A stretch of 64,000 bases of DNA, taken from assembly GCF_018394055.1 (NCBI RefSeq), contig NZ_CP074441.1:1-64000 (forward strand). Reading direction: 5' to 3'. The stretch is from Weissella ceti (GTDB taxonomy: Bacteria > Bacillota > Bacilli > Lactobacillales > Lactobacillaceae). The notes beneath the pieces were generated by a model that saw only the letters and a program-made list of their open reading frames with translations, did no database searches and was not told the DNA's origin. Below, one piece after another: positions 19,673 through 27,555 of the stretch. Every line of letters begins with the position of its first letter. Within the stretch, counting starts at the first letter, position 1. Position numbers and translations under genes: made by a program.

Positions 19673-19699
19673 TTGTATTTTTTTAAATTTATTATGTAC

Positions 19700-19744
19700 T
19701 TACTAAAAGTAAAGGGTTATACTTAAGTAACTTACTTTTAGTAA
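19700..19744. promoter_or_regulatory. Paired TTACT-N3-AGTAA operators
   Basis: Two palindromic sites, TTACTAAAAGTAA (19700-19712) and TTACTTTTAGTAA (19732-19744), are themselves exact inverted copies. Their centres are 32 bp apart, about three helical turns. A -10-like TTATACTT lies between them. The arrangement resembles operators of HxlR- or MarR-type redox/electrophile sensors that control NAD(P)H oxidoreductases. The regulator gene is not in the window. Confidence 0.6.
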
Positions 19745-19782
19745 TTAATAAATTTAAAACAACGTACATAAGGAGAATTATC

Positions 19783-20418
19783 ATGAAGGTAGCAATTATT
19801 GGTGCAACAGGAATGACAGGTAAGGCCGTATTCGCAGAAGCGAAGGCACAAGGATTTGACGTGACGGGTGTTGTCCGTAACGAAGCAAAGGGACACGAAG
19901 TTCTAGGTGCAGATGCACAATTGCTTGTTCGCGATGCTTTCGAACTAACAACTGAAGATTTGACACAATTTGATGTTGTTGTGGATGCATTTGCCAACCA
20001 CCAAGACACTTACTTGAACTTGGATGCTTTGACACACTTGATTCACTTGCTACGTAACCAAGAAACACGTTTGATGGTTGTCTTGGGTGCTGGTCCATTG
20101 TTGGATGAATCTGGTGAATACCACTACGAATTCTTGAAGACTTTGCCAGGAGCCGAAGCTTGGGTTTCAGAACCTAAGTACGGAGTAACAGAACTACAAG
20201 TTCTATTGAGCACAGAAAACGTTAACTGGACTGCTATTTCAGCACAAAGTGAATTCGTCGAAGGACCTGCTGGTGAATACAAGCTTGGTAAGGATCACTT
20301 GATGATGGCTGAAGACGGTAAGTCACACGTTACATCAGGTAACTTGGCTAAGGCCTTGGTTGCTGAAATTGCTGAACCACAATTCAAGCAAGCCCGCTTC
20401 ACTGTATCAGATATCTAA
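19783..20418 (+). CDS. NAD(P)H-binding oxidoreductase (NmrA/atypical SDR type)
   Basis: A 211-residue Rossmann-fold protein. The N-terminus MKVAIIGATGMTGKAVFAEA carries the GxxGxxG dinucleotide-binding motif of atypical short-chain dehydrogenases and NmrA-like proteins. It lacks the YxxxK catalytic pair in the canonical position, as usual for this group. Residues around VVLGAGPLLDESGEY and TAISAQSEFVEG match the YwnB-like layout. ATG 19783 has AAGGAG upstream. The paired operators just upstream suggest an inducible stress or electrophile response (inference). The substrate is unknown. Confidence 0.85.
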   Translation: MKVAIIGATGMTGKAVFAEAKAQGFDVTGVVRNEAKGHEVLGADAQLLVRDAFELTTEDLTQFDVVVDAFANHQDTYLNLDALTHLIHLLRNQETRLMVVLGAGPLLDESGEYHYEFLKTLPGAEAWVSEPKYGVTELQVLLSTENVNWTAISAQSEFVEGPAGEYKLGKDHLMMAEDGKSHVTSGNLAKALVAEIAEPQFKQARFTVSDI

Positions 20419-20449
20419 TCTAGCGAGTCATATAAGAACATGGTATACT

Positions 20450-20672
20450 AACAACATGTATTGATGACTCGAGTAGGGAAATTGGTGGACAGATAGAGAC
20501 GTAGTGGTTGGCTGTAAACTACGCAAATCCAATGACCGAAGTACACCATCACAAAAAGTACACGCGACTCGGCGTTATGAGGTTAAGTGGCCAACATGTT
20601 GGCAATTTAGGTGGTACCGCGTTTATAACAAGCGTCCTAATCGATTACTCGATTTGGGGCGCTTTTTTATTA
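20450..20672 (+). promoter_or_regulatory. T-box riboswitch (tyrosine)
   Basis: Leader ending in the hallmark T-box sequence AGGTGGTACCGCG (20609-20621), followed by a terminator with arms at 20632-20644 and 20649-20661 and a T run. A TAC tyrosine codon (20542-20544) sits in the predicted specifier region, matching the downstream tyrS. Uncharged tRNA-Tyr would stabilise the antiterminator and allow tyrS transcription. A -10-like TATACT is at 20444-20449. Confidence 0.92.
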
Positions 20673-20694
20673 TCGAAAAGCAGAGGAGACAATC

Positions 20695-21954
20695 ATGGCA
20701 GAAAATATTCTACAAGAATTAGCATGGCGTGGCGCAATTAACCAACAAACTGATGAACAAGGTTTGTTGGAACAAATGGAAAAGGAACAAATTGGGGTTT
20801 ACGTTGGGATTGACCCAACTGGATCATCAATGCACATTGGGCACTTGATTCCATTCATGATGCTTAAGCGATTCCAAAAGGCTGGACAACGCCCAGTTAT
20901 CGTTGTTGGTGGTGCAACTGGTTCAATCGGTGACCCATCAGGTAAGAAGTCAGAACGTGCCATGATTACTGAAGAAGACGTTTTGTACAACGTTGAAAAG
21001 ATTCGTGCACAAATGGAAAAGTTGTTTGGAGCGGATGGATTTACAATCGTAAACAACCGTGACTGGCTAGGAAACTTGTCATTAATTGACTTCTTGCGTG
21101 ATTACGGTAAGTTGTTCTCAATCAACACAATGTTGGCTAAGGATGTTGTGGCATCACGTTTGGAAACAGGAATTTCATTTACTGAATTCACTTACCAAAT
21201 CTTACAATCAATTGACTTCCACGAATTGTGGACACGTGAAAACGTACGTCTACAATTGGGAGGATCTGACCAATGGGGAAACATCACTGGTGGAATTGAT
21301 TTGATTCACAAGCTAGAAGGATCAGATGCACCAGCCTTTGGATTGACTGTACCATTGTTGTTGAAGTCTGACGGAACTAAGTTCGGTAAGTCAGAAGGTG
21401 GCGCAATCTGGCTAGACCCAGAAAAGACAACACCATACGAATTCTACCAATTCTGGTTGAACACAGCCGATGCTGACGTTGAAAAGATGTTGAAGTTCTT
21501 TACTTTCTTGTCACAAGACGAAATTGCTGCTTTGATGGCTGAAATGGCAGAAAATGCTGCTGGTCGTGCAGCGCAACGTCGTTTGGCGGAAGAAGTAACA
21601 GCTTTTGTTCACGGTGAAGAAGCTGTGAAGACAGCTGAATTGATGACAAACGTTTTGTTTGGTAAGGCAGATGTTGCTAGTTTGTCACGTGACGAAGTCG
21701 CTGCATTGGCTGATAATGTGCCTAGCTTTGAAATCGCTGCAGAAGCAATCAATGTTGTTGACTTGGTTGTGGCTGCGGGGATGGAAGCCTCAAAGACACG
21801 TGCCCGTGAAGCAGTTACTAACGGTGCTATCCGTGTGAACGGGGAACAAATCATGGACATTGAAGCTATTATTGATCCATCTGCTAACTACGAAGGAGAC
21901 TTCGTGATTGTTAAGCGTGGTAAGAAGAAGTGGGCAGTTGCACGCGTTAAGTAA
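20695..21954 (+). CDS. tyrS: Tyrosyl-tRNA synthetase
   Basis: Class I synthetase that charges tRNA-Tyr. The 419-residue protein has the HIGH-type motif (SSMHIGHLIPFM) in the Rossmann domain, the tyrosine-binding DQWGNITGG region, the KMSKS equivalent KFGKSEGG, and a C-terminal S4 RNA-binding domain (SKTRAREAVTNGAIRVNGEQ). The length is normal for the bacterial TyrS form. ATG 20695 is preceded by GAGGAGA. It is controlled by the T-box leader just upstream. Confidence 0.98.
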   Translation: MAENILQELAWRGAINQQTDEQGLLEQMEKEQIGVYVGIDPTGSSMHIGHLIPFMMLKRFQKAGQRPVIVVGGATGSIGDPSGKKSERAMITEEDVLYNVEKIRAQMEKLFGADGFTIVNNRDWLGNLSLIDFLRDYGKLFSINTMLAKDVVASRLETGISFTEFTYQILQSIDFHELWTRENVRLQLGGSDQWGNITGGIDLIHKLEGSDAPAFGLTVPLLLKSDGTKFGKSEGGAIWLDPEKTTPYEFYQFWLNTADADVEKMLKFFTFLSQDEIAALMAEMAENAAGRAAQRRLAEEVTAFVHGEEAVKTAELMTNVLFGKADVASLSRDEVAALADNVPSFEIAAEAINVVDLVVAAGMEASKTRAREAVTNGAIRVNGEQIMDIEAIIDPSANYEGDFVIVKRGKKKWAVARVK

Positions 21955-22066
21955 TTAACGGCTTAGCTGCTTATTAATAATTGAATAACCATGTTAATTA
22001 TTTTTTGTAAATGGATATAGCTTTCGAATAAGAACTTTGCTATACTTGAAAAAAATTAATAACGCC

Positions 22067-22133
22067 TGTGAGTATAATAGTTGGAGAATGGCCAACGAGT
22101 ATCTACCTCTGTCCCTAGACGGAGACTACTCCC
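22067..22133 (+). promoter_or_regulatory. Purine riboswitch, guanine-type
   Basis: The sequence contains the conserved purine-aptamer blocks: TATAATA after P1, ATGGCC in P2, TATCTACC in J2/3, then CCCTAGACGGAGACTAC. The nucleotide corresponding to the specificity position 74 is C (22126, in GACTAC), which predicts guanine/hypoxanthine rather than adenine recognition. P1 is GAGT/ACTC. A terminator follows, and the regulated genes are pbuX-xpt. Confidence 0.93.
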
Positions 22134-22142
22134 TTAAACAAA

Positions 22143-22177
22143 AAACACCCATTCTTTTTGCATTGGGTGTTTTTTTG
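22143..22177 (+). terminator. Riboswitch expression-platform terminator
   Basis: ACACCCA (22145-22151) pairs with TGGGTGT (22164-22170), followed by seven T. It lies between the aptamer and pbuX. Confidence 0.88.
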
Positions 22178-22229
22178 TTCTCTTAATTAGCTAGCAATCA
22201 GGTGCATTCAACAGGAGGATAAACAACAC

Positions 22230-23516
22230 ATGGAAACGACACAGCCAAACCCAATCAAATCCGCGATTCTAGGACTACAACACGTCCTAGCGATGTATTC
22301 CGGAGGTATTTTAGTTCCGTTATTGATTGGAACAGCTTTACAATTTAACGCGCAACAAATGACTGTGTTAATTTCTGCGGACATCTTTATGACTGGAATT
22401 GGGACACTTCTACAATTGAAGCGTACAGCATTTACAGGGATTGGATTGCCCGTTGTGTTGGGGTCAGCCATTCAATCGGTAACGCCCCTGATTAACATTG
22501 GAAGTACATTAGGAATTGGTGCGATGTACGGAGCAGCAATGGGAGCCGGAATCTTCATCATGTTGATTTCAAGCTTGTTTGCCAAGCTACGTAATTACTT
22601 CCCACCAGTTGTTACTGGTTCTTTGATTACGGTTATTGGATTTTCATTGATTCCAATTGCTATCATGAACCTAGGTGGCGGGGATGTTAATTCAGCCGAC
22701 TTTGGTAGTTTATCTAACTTACTAGTGGGGTTTGTAACGATGGTAATTATCGTTGGGCTAACACTATTTGCTAAGAACTTTACTAAGGCGATTGCTGTTT
22801 TGCTAGGAATTATTGGTGGAACGATTTTTGCTTCATTCATGGGGGATGTTTCATTAGCTTCTGTTGGACAAGCAGCATGGTTCCAAGTGCCAACACCATT
22901 CGTCTTTGGGACACCTACATTCCATTGGTCAGCCATCGTAACAATGAGTGTCGTAGCACTTACTTCATTGATTGAATCAACTGGTGTGTACTTCGCCTTG
23001 TCTGATCTAACAGGACAAAAAGTAACTGAAAAAGATTTAACACGTGGATACCGTTCTGAAGGGTTGGCCGTTACCATTTCAGCTATTTTCGGGGCTTTCC
23101 CATACTCAACGTTCTCTCAAAACGTTGGGGTTGTACGTTTGTCAGGTTTGAAATCTAAGCGTCCAATTTACTACGCTGCGGGAATTTTGTTGCTAATTGG
23201 TTTGCTACCAAAGATTGGTGCCCTAGCAACAATCATCCCAAGTTCAGTTTTGGGTGGCGCAATGTTCATCTTATTTGGTACGATTGGTATTCAAGGGATT
23301 ACAATTTTGAGTAAAGTTGATTTTTCAAGTGATCGTAATTTGATTATTGCGTCAGTCGCAATTAGTGCTGGAATTGGTGTGGCAATGTACCCACAAATTT
23401 TCCAACAGTTACCAGATATGGTACGCTTAATTATCCAAAATGCTGTGGTTGTTACATCAATCCTAGCGGTATTCTTGAATATTGTTTTGCCAAATCGTGA
23501 AAAGGAGCTTGTATAA
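22230..23516 (+). CDS. pbuX: Xanthine permease (NCS2 family)
   Basis: A 428-residue polytopic membrane transporter of the nucleobase-cation symport-2 family, predicted to import xanthine. It has about 12-14 hydrophobic segments. NCS2-type residues include the loop SLIESTGVYFALSDLTG and GAFPYSTFSQNVGVVRLSG, resembling the NVGxxxxT signature region. ATG 22230 has AGGAGG 11 bases upstream. Its stop TAA overlaps the ATG of xpt by one base. It is controlled by the upstream guanine riboswitch, so it is expressed when guanine is low. The order pbuX-xpt is reversed relative to the B. subtilis xpt-pbuX operon. Confidence 0.93.
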   Translation: METTQPNPIKSAILGLQHVLAMYSGGILVPLLIGTALQFNAQQMTVLISADIFMTGIGTLLQLKRTAFTGIGLPVVLGSAIQSVTPLINIGSTLGIGAMYGAAMGAGIFIMLISSLFAKLRNYFPPVVTGSLITVIGFSLIPIAIMNLGGGDVNSADFGSLSNLLVGFVTMVIIVGLTLFAKNFTKAIAVLLGIIGGTIFASFMGDVSLASVGQAAWFQVPTPFVFGTPTFHWSAIVTMSVVALTSLIESTGVYFALSDLTGQKVTEKDLTRGYRSEGLAVTISAIFGAFPYSTFSQNVGVVRLSGLKSKRPIYYAAGILLLIGLLPKIGALATIIPSSVLGGAMFILFGTIGIQGITILSKVDFSSDRNLIIASVAISAGIGVAMYPQIFQQLPDMVRLIIQNAVVVTSILAVFLNIVLPNREKELV

Positions 23517-24088
23517 TGCAACTATTAGAAGAAAAAATTCGTCAAGATGGACGTGTCATTGGAACCGAGGTTTTGAAGGTTGATAACTTCTTGAACCACC
23601 AAGTTGATCCAGCACTTATGGCAGCAATGGGACGCGAATTTGCCCAATTATTCGCTGATAAGGGAATTACTAAGGTGATGACAGTAGAGTCTTCTGGAAT
23701 TGCACCAGCGGTCTTTACTGCCCTAGAACTTGATGTGCCAATGGTATTTGCTCGTAAGAAGAAGTCACTAACATTGACAGATGACAACTATACAGCAGAT
23801 GTTTACTCATTTACTAAGCAAGAAACCAACCACATTATCGTGGATAAGCGCTTCATTTCATCAAATGATAAGGTGCTTTTGATTGATGATTTCTTGGCTA
23901 ATGGACAAGCTGTACAAGGGATGATGGAAATTCTAGATGCCGCTGAAGCGGAACTTGTTGGTGTTGGAATTGTTATCGAAAAGACATTCCAAAAGGGTCG
24001 CGAATTGTTGGATGAAAAGAATGTTCACGTTGAATCTTTGGCACGTATTGCTGCGTTCGAAGATGGACAAGTTATCTTTGCAGACTAA
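23516..24088 (+). CDS. xpt: Xanthine phosphoribosyltransferase
   Basis: Converts xanthine and PRPP to XMP for purine salvage. The 190-residue protein begins MQLLEEKIRQDGRVIG, the usual Xpt N-terminus, and has the PRPP-binding loop VLLIDDFLANGQAVQGM near residues 120-137 and the late EDGQVIF segment. It overlaps pbuX by one base (TAATG), indicating translational coupling. The predicted riboswitch governs both genes. Confidence 0.97.
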   Translation: MQLLEEKIRQDGRVIGTEVLKVDNFLNHQVDPALMAAMGREFAQLFADKGITKVMTVESSGIAPAVFTALELDVPMVFARKKKSLTLTDDNYTADVYSFTKQETNHIIVDKRFISSNDKVLLIDDFLANGQAVQGMMEILDAAEAELVGVGIVIEKTFQKGRELLDEKNVHVESLARIAAFEDGQVIFAD

Positions 24089-24120
24089 TTAGTTATGCGA
24101 ATTAACTTGAAATAATAGAC

Positions 24121-24171
24121 AGAAAAACCACTTATGGCAGATAAAATCTACCGTAAGTGGTTTTCTTTTGT
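24121..24171 (+). terminator. xpt terminator
   Basis: Long stem AAAACCACTTATGG with CCGTAAGTGGTTTT (24124-24163), loop of about 12 nt, followed by T-rich DNA. Confidence 0.88.
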
Positions 24172-24237
24172 TTGAGGCGATATTTTGCAACTAAATATAA
24201 GTCGGTTAAATTAGTATGTTTGTGCATATAATTAGAT

Positions 24238-24513
24238 ATGGAAAAATATAAAGTTGGTGATTTAGTGGCCTTGCCTAATCGTATTAAACATTTAGGTATT
24301 GCGAAAGTAATTATGTGGATTGGAAAGCAAGGGGGACGTATCATGATGAAGTTTAAAGTCGGTAGTCAAGTAGAATTGCCTGAAGAAAAATATCCCAACG
24401 TACAAGGGATTGTAATCTTTTTAGACGAAAAGAATGATAAGTATCTTGTTCGTTTTAACGGCACACAACAATTGTATTTTACAGAAAATGAATTACGTTC
24501 ATGGGATCAATAA
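24238..24513 (+). CDS. Small protein with two KVG-x-VxLP repeats, start uncertain
   Basis: A 91-residue ORF of unknown function. The first half (KYKVGDLVALPNRIKHLGIAK) and the second (KFKVGSQVELPEEKYPNVQG) look like two copies of one small beta-rich motif; the first copy is shorter. Two starts are possible. ATG 24238 lies only six bases after a TATAAT and has no SD, so it would be nearly leaderless. ATG 24343/24346 has GGGGGA at a good distance and would give a protein of about 55 residues. The repeat argues that the upstream part is or was coding. It ends before a strong bidirectional terminator. Confidence 0.6.
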   Translation: MEKYKVGDLVALPNRIKHLGIAKVIMWIGKQGGRIMMKFKVGSQVELPEEKYPNVQGIVIFLDEKNDKYLVRFNGTQQLYFTENELRSWDQ

Positions 24514-24545
24514 CCGTATGAGATAGTGTGGTGCATTGAAACAAA

Positions 24546-24588
24546 AAAATACCCGCTCAGTCATTTATAATGACTAAGCGGGTATTTA
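24546..24588. terminator. Bidirectional terminator
   Basis: AATACCCGCT-C-AGTCAT pairs with ATGACT-A-AGCGGGTATT (24549-24584). It serves the small gene on plus and tRNA-Cys on minus. Confidence 0.88.
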
Positions 24589-24593
24589 TGTGA

Positions 24594-24664
24594 AGGTGGT
24601 GACGGGAGTCGAACCCGCGATCACGGTTTTGCAGACCACTGCCTTACCACTTGGCTACACCACC
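24594..24664 (-). tRNA. tRNA-Cys (GCA)
   Basis: 71-nt cloverleaf on the minus strand. Acceptor GGTGGTG pairs with CACCACC, and the anticodon loop carries GCA. The short variable region is usual for tRNA-Cys. Confidence 0.96.
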
Positions 24665-24770
24665 ACAACAAGAGTCTATTATATAAGAAAATGGCGATAT
24701 ATGCAATGGATTTAGCATGATCAGACTTTTAGCACAGAATAATTTTTTTAAACTTTATCCGTAAAAAGGC

Positions 24771-24799
24771 TTGCAATGTCTGAATATGCTAGGTATAAT
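24771..24799 (+). promoter_or_regulatory. Promoter of tRNA cluster
   Basis: -35 TTGCAA (24771-24776), 17-bp spacer and -10 TATAAT (24794-24799), 41 bp upstream of tRNA-Val. Confidence 0.8.
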
Positions 24800-24840
24800 A
24801 ATTTTTGTTGTTAAATATGAATTTAGCAAAAAACATGTAT

Positions 24841-24913
24841 GGACGTTTAGCTCAGCTGGGAGAGCACCTGCCTTACAAGCAGGGGGTCACAGGTTCGATC
24901 CCTGTAACGTCCA
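24841..24913 (+). tRNA. tRNA-Val (TAC), copy 2
   Basis: Identical to 15325-15397. First gene of the seven-gene tRNA cluster. Confidence 0.97.
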
Positions 24914-24917
24914 CTTT

Positions 24918-24991
24918 GGTCGCATGGTCTAGGTGGTTAGGACGCCTGCCTGTCACGCAGGAGATCACGGGTTCGAGTCCCGTTGTGACCG
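24918..24991 (+). tRNA. tRNA-Asp (GTC)
   Basis: 74-nt cloverleaf. Acceptor GGTCGCA pairs with TGTGACC, anticodon GTC. Confidence 0.97.
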
Positions 24992-25002
24992 TAGTAATAC
25001 AT

Positions 25003-25075
25003 GGCGCGATAGCTCAGTTGGTAGAGCATACGATTGAAGCTCGTAGTGTCGACGGTTCGATTCCGCCTCGCGCCA
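25003..25075 (+). tRNA. tRNA-Phe (GAA)
   Basis: 73-nt cloverleaf. Acceptor GGCGCGA pairs with TCGCGCC; anticodon stem TACGA/TCGTA encloses GAA. Confidence 0.97.
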
Positions 25076-25098
25076 TTTGCAATCTAACGATTGCCTTT

Positions 25099-25169
25099 AG
25101 GGGTATAGTTTAACGGTAGAACGACGGTCTCCAAAACCGTTGGTGTGGGTTCGATTCCCTCTACCCCTG
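25099..25169 (+). tRNA. tRNA-Trp (CCA)
   Basis: 71-nt cloverleaf. Acceptor AGGGGTA pairs with TACCCCT; anticodon loop carries CCA. Confidence 0.97.
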
Positions 25170-25182
25170 CTTGTATTATTAT

Positions 25183-25257
25183 GGCGGTTGTGGTGAAGTT
25201 GGTTAACACACTGGTTTGTGGTTCCAGCATGCGCGGGTTCGAGTCCCGTCAATCGCC
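25183..25257 (+). tRNA. tRNA-His (GTG)
   Basis: 75 nt with an encoded G at position -1 that pairs with C73, the identity feature of tRNA-His. Anticodon stem CTGG/CCAG encloses GTG. Confidence 0.96.
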
Positions 25258-25297
25258 CTTTGAAACATTGTTTCATCATTGATTATTATTGGTATTT

Positions 25298-25381
25298 GCC
25301 GTTGTGGCGGAACTGGTAGACGCGCTGGACTCAAAATCCAGTTCCCGCAAGGGAGTGTGGGTTCGATTCCCACCGACGGCA
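25298..25381 (+). tRNA. tRNA-Leu (CAA), copy 1
   Basis: 84-nt class II tRNA with a long variable arm (CCCGCAAGGGA). Anticodon stem CTGGA/TCCAG encloses CAA, reading TTG, a heavily used leucine codon in this window. Confidence 0.97.
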
Positions 25382-25427
25382 TTCCTAGATTGAAAAATCT
25401 GGATCGCACGTACCAAATAATCAAATT

Positions 25428-25511
25428 GCCGTTGTGGCGGAACTGGTAGACGCGCTGGACTCAAAATCCAGTTCCCGCAAGGGAGTGTGGGTTCGATTCC
25501 CACCGACGGCA
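25428..25511 (+). tRNA. tRNA-Leu (CAA), copy 2
   Basis: Identical to 25298-25381, 46 bp downstream of it. It is a tandem duplicate ending the cluster. Confidence 0.97.
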
Positions 25512-25518
25512 TTCCGTA

Positions 25519-25555
25519 AACACCTAGTTGATATTCTCAACTAGGTGTTTTTTTA
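25519..25555 (+). terminator. tRNA cluster terminator
   Basis: CACCTAGTTGA (25521-25531) pairs perfectly with TCAACTAGGTG (25537-25547), followed by a T run. Confidence 0.93.
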
Positions 25556-25670
25556 TGTTTTAAAATAGATCCGCCGTTATAATTTGTGTTTTGAAGGTAA
25601 TATCAGTATCAAACATGTTGGTGTACAATGTAGTGGTATAAGTTACTTTAAAAATCTGGGAGGGATATTT

Positions 25671-26087
25671 ATGACAACGGCAGGACATGAAACAGAGTTG
25701 TTTGCGCTATTGGCCAATCAATTAACATCAGCGCTGAAAAGTATGGACGCTTCGGCGATCATTGAACGAGAGAAATATGTTTTTGAGCCAGGACATGAAC
25801 GAGTACGTATCGATTTGTTTACGTATGCTGCTGGTAAAACTCATATTTATGCAGGAAAGAAAGATACCGCAACACTAAAAGATGTGTATCGGTTGATGAT
25901 GTATTGGGATGGATTGATCCGTGATGAGGGAAATGTGGATGTTGGGTATTTAGTTGCGGCAAGACATCCAGAAGTGGTTAAAGAATTAATTGACCAAAAA
26001 AATGCATTAAGAGATGAACATAATAATCCGATTTACAATTTTGAACTAAAAACTTGGCAAGAATTAGGTATCCCATATCCGGGATAA
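25671..26087 (+). CDS. Hypothetical protein, possible PD-(D/E)XK-like fold
   Basis: A 138-residue protein of uncertain function. The core RVRIDLFTYAAGKTHIYAGKK followed by DVYRLMMYWDGL resembles small nuclease-like proteins of the PD-(D/E)XK type, in which Asp is followed by an E-x-K strand and a Q-x-x-x-Y helix. Here the E-x-K position reads A-G-K, so the catalytic acid seems absent. ATG 25671 was chosen because GGGAGGG lies nearby; an upstream in-frame start (25584) lacks an SD. It is a single gene between the tRNA terminator and a bidirectional terminator. The fold assignment is tentative. Confidence 0.65.
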   Translation: MTTAGHETELFALLANQLTSALKSMDASAIIEREKYVFEPGHERVRIDLFTYAAGKTHIYAGKKDTATLKDVYRLMMYWDGLIRDEGNVDVGYLVAARHPEVVKELIDQKNALRDEHNNPIYNFELKTWQELGIPYPG

Positions 26088-26119
26088 AAAAAAGCAATCA
26101 TCTATGATGATTGCTTTTT
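26088..26119. terminator. Bidirectional terminator
   Basis: AAAGCAATCAT (26091-26101) pairs with ATGATTGCTTT (26106-26116). It lies between convergent genes with A and T flanks. Confidence 0.9.
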
Positions 26120-26126
26120 CTATTGA

Positions 26127-27356
26127 TTAACGTGAACGGAACTTAGACAAGATCCAGTCGATCAAGCTAAGAACTAGGTAGATTAATCCACCTAGCAGGA
26201 TTCCATCACTGATTGAGTGTGTCAATGGCATTCCTAGAACAATCAAGAAGGCTGAAGCAGCAATCTTGAAGTTGCTCCAATCGATGTCCTTCAAGTGCCC
26301 AAGCATCAATACCCCAACAACGATCAATGCACTAGCAGTGATGTGTGGTGTGATAACTGATAGCAATGGTGAGAAGAACAATGAAAGTCCGAATAGACCA
26401 GCTACAACAACTGAAGTCAATCCAGTACGTCCACCAGCGGATACACCGGCCGTTGATTCAACGAAGGCAGTTGCTGGAGAAGTACCAAAGATTGATGATG
26501 ATAGGTTACCCAATGAGCTAGCAAACAATGACTTGTTTGTATCGCGGTCTGACTTCATGGCTCCTTGAACCCCTAGGATAGTTCCTGTTGTGTCAAAGAA
26601 TGGTACCAAGAAGAAAGTAATCACGATTGGCAAGATGTGCCAGTTCATGACGTCAGGCAAGTGTGTAATCGCTTGTCCGAACGTAGGGGCCATGCTAGGG
26701 ACAGATGATACCAATGTTTCAGGTTGGTGGATAAGACCTGTTAGAAGTCCAATAAGCGCTGTAACAAGCATTCCAATGAAGATGGCGCCTGGTACACGGT
26801 AGTAGAATAGCGCAAAGCTAATCAAGATACCAGTGATTGTCAAAAGTGACAATGGTGCTGTTAGATCACCAAGAGTCGTGAATGTCGCAGGATCTGCAAC
26901 AATCAAGCCACTTCCAGTCAATCCGATAGTTGCGATCAATAGTCCGATACCGGCGCTAATCGCAGCCTTTAGGTCTGCAGGGAAGATGTTGATGATCCAG
27001 TCACGAACGGGTGTCAAAACAACGATCGTGTATAGGATACCAGCTAGTAACATGGCACTCAAAGCTTCTTGCCAGCTGTATCCTTGTTGGATAACAACTG
27101 AGAAGACGAATGCTGAGTTAATTCCCATACCTGTAGAAATCGCGATTGGCATGTTGGCAATCAAAGCCATCATTAATGTACCAAAGATCGTTACTAAGGC
27201 AGTTGCTGTAAAGACAGCCCCTTTATCCATACCTGCTTGAGACAACATTTCAGGTTGTACAAACAAAATATAAGACATAGAAATAAATGTTGTGAAACCA
27301 GCTGTGATTTCCTTACGGACTGATGTTCCGTGTTGTGCTAATTTAAAAAACTGCAT
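26127..27356 (-). CDS. pbuG: Hypoxanthine/guanine permease (NCS2, AzgA type)
   Basis: A 409-residue polytopic transporter for purine bases. The N-terminus MQFFKLAQHGTSVRKEITAGFTTF and motifs TGMGINSAFVFSV and FVPFFDTTGTILGVQG are characteristic of the AzgA/PbuG subfamily, distinct from the PbuX type at 22230. ATG 27356 was preferred over one 66 bp upstream, because AGGAG lies correctly before it and it gives the family N-terminus. No purine riboswitch was recognised in the 199-bp region shared with the divergent YczE gene. Substrate (hypoxanthine, guanine or adenine) is inferred from family. Confidence 0.9.
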   Translation of the reverse strand: MQFFKLAQHGTSVRKEITAGFTTFISMSYILFVQPEMLSQAGMDKGAVFTATALVTIFGTLMMALIANMPIAISTGMGINSAFVFSVVIQQGYSWQEALSAMLLAGILYTIVVLTPVRDWIINIFPADLKAAISAGIGLLIATIGLTGSGLIVADPATFTTLGDLTAPLSLLTITGILISFALFYYRVPGAIFIGMLVTALIGLLTGLIHQPETLVSSVPSMAPTFGQAITHLPDVMNWHILPIVITFFLVPFFDTTGTILGVQGAMKSDRDTNKSLFASSLGNLSSSIFGTSPATAFVESTAGVSAGGRTGLTSVVVAGLFGLSLFFSPLLSVITPHITASALIVVGVLMLGHLKDIDWSNFKIAASAFLIVLGMPLTHSISDGILLGGLIYLVLSLIDWILSKFRSR

Positions 27357-27498
27357 ATAAACTCCTAATCTATGTGTAACAGTGTAAGTTATAAAATTAC
27401 CACTGTTTGGCTGTTGAGACAAGTTATCAATGAAGTAGAACAGGTGAGTTTGTTAATGATGGAAACAATTAAAGCCCTAACTGGTTTAGTTTGGTGCA

Positions 27499-27507
27499 TG
27501 CTATACT
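27499..27507 (+). promoter_or_regulatory. Extended -10 promoter of YczE-type gene
   Basis: TGC-TATACT is an extended -10 element, 49 bp upstream of the start codon at 27556. No good -35 is visible. Confidence 0.55.
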
Positions 27508-27555
27508 AAACATACAAAAGATTTAGCTCGTAAAGAGCTCGGAGGACACAACGAT

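Noticed and set aside
19439-19726. 95-codon open frame across the multi-hairpin RNA
   Set aside because: It runs through perfect hairpins and the terminator, lacks an SD and reads as low-quality protein.
20504-20741. Two open frames over the tyrS leader
   Set aside because: They cover the T-box and its terminator; no start signals.
25097-25512. Minus-strand open frames over the tRNA cluster
   Set aside because: They are translations of tRNA genes (repeated PSVGIEPTLP-like peptides) and not proteins.
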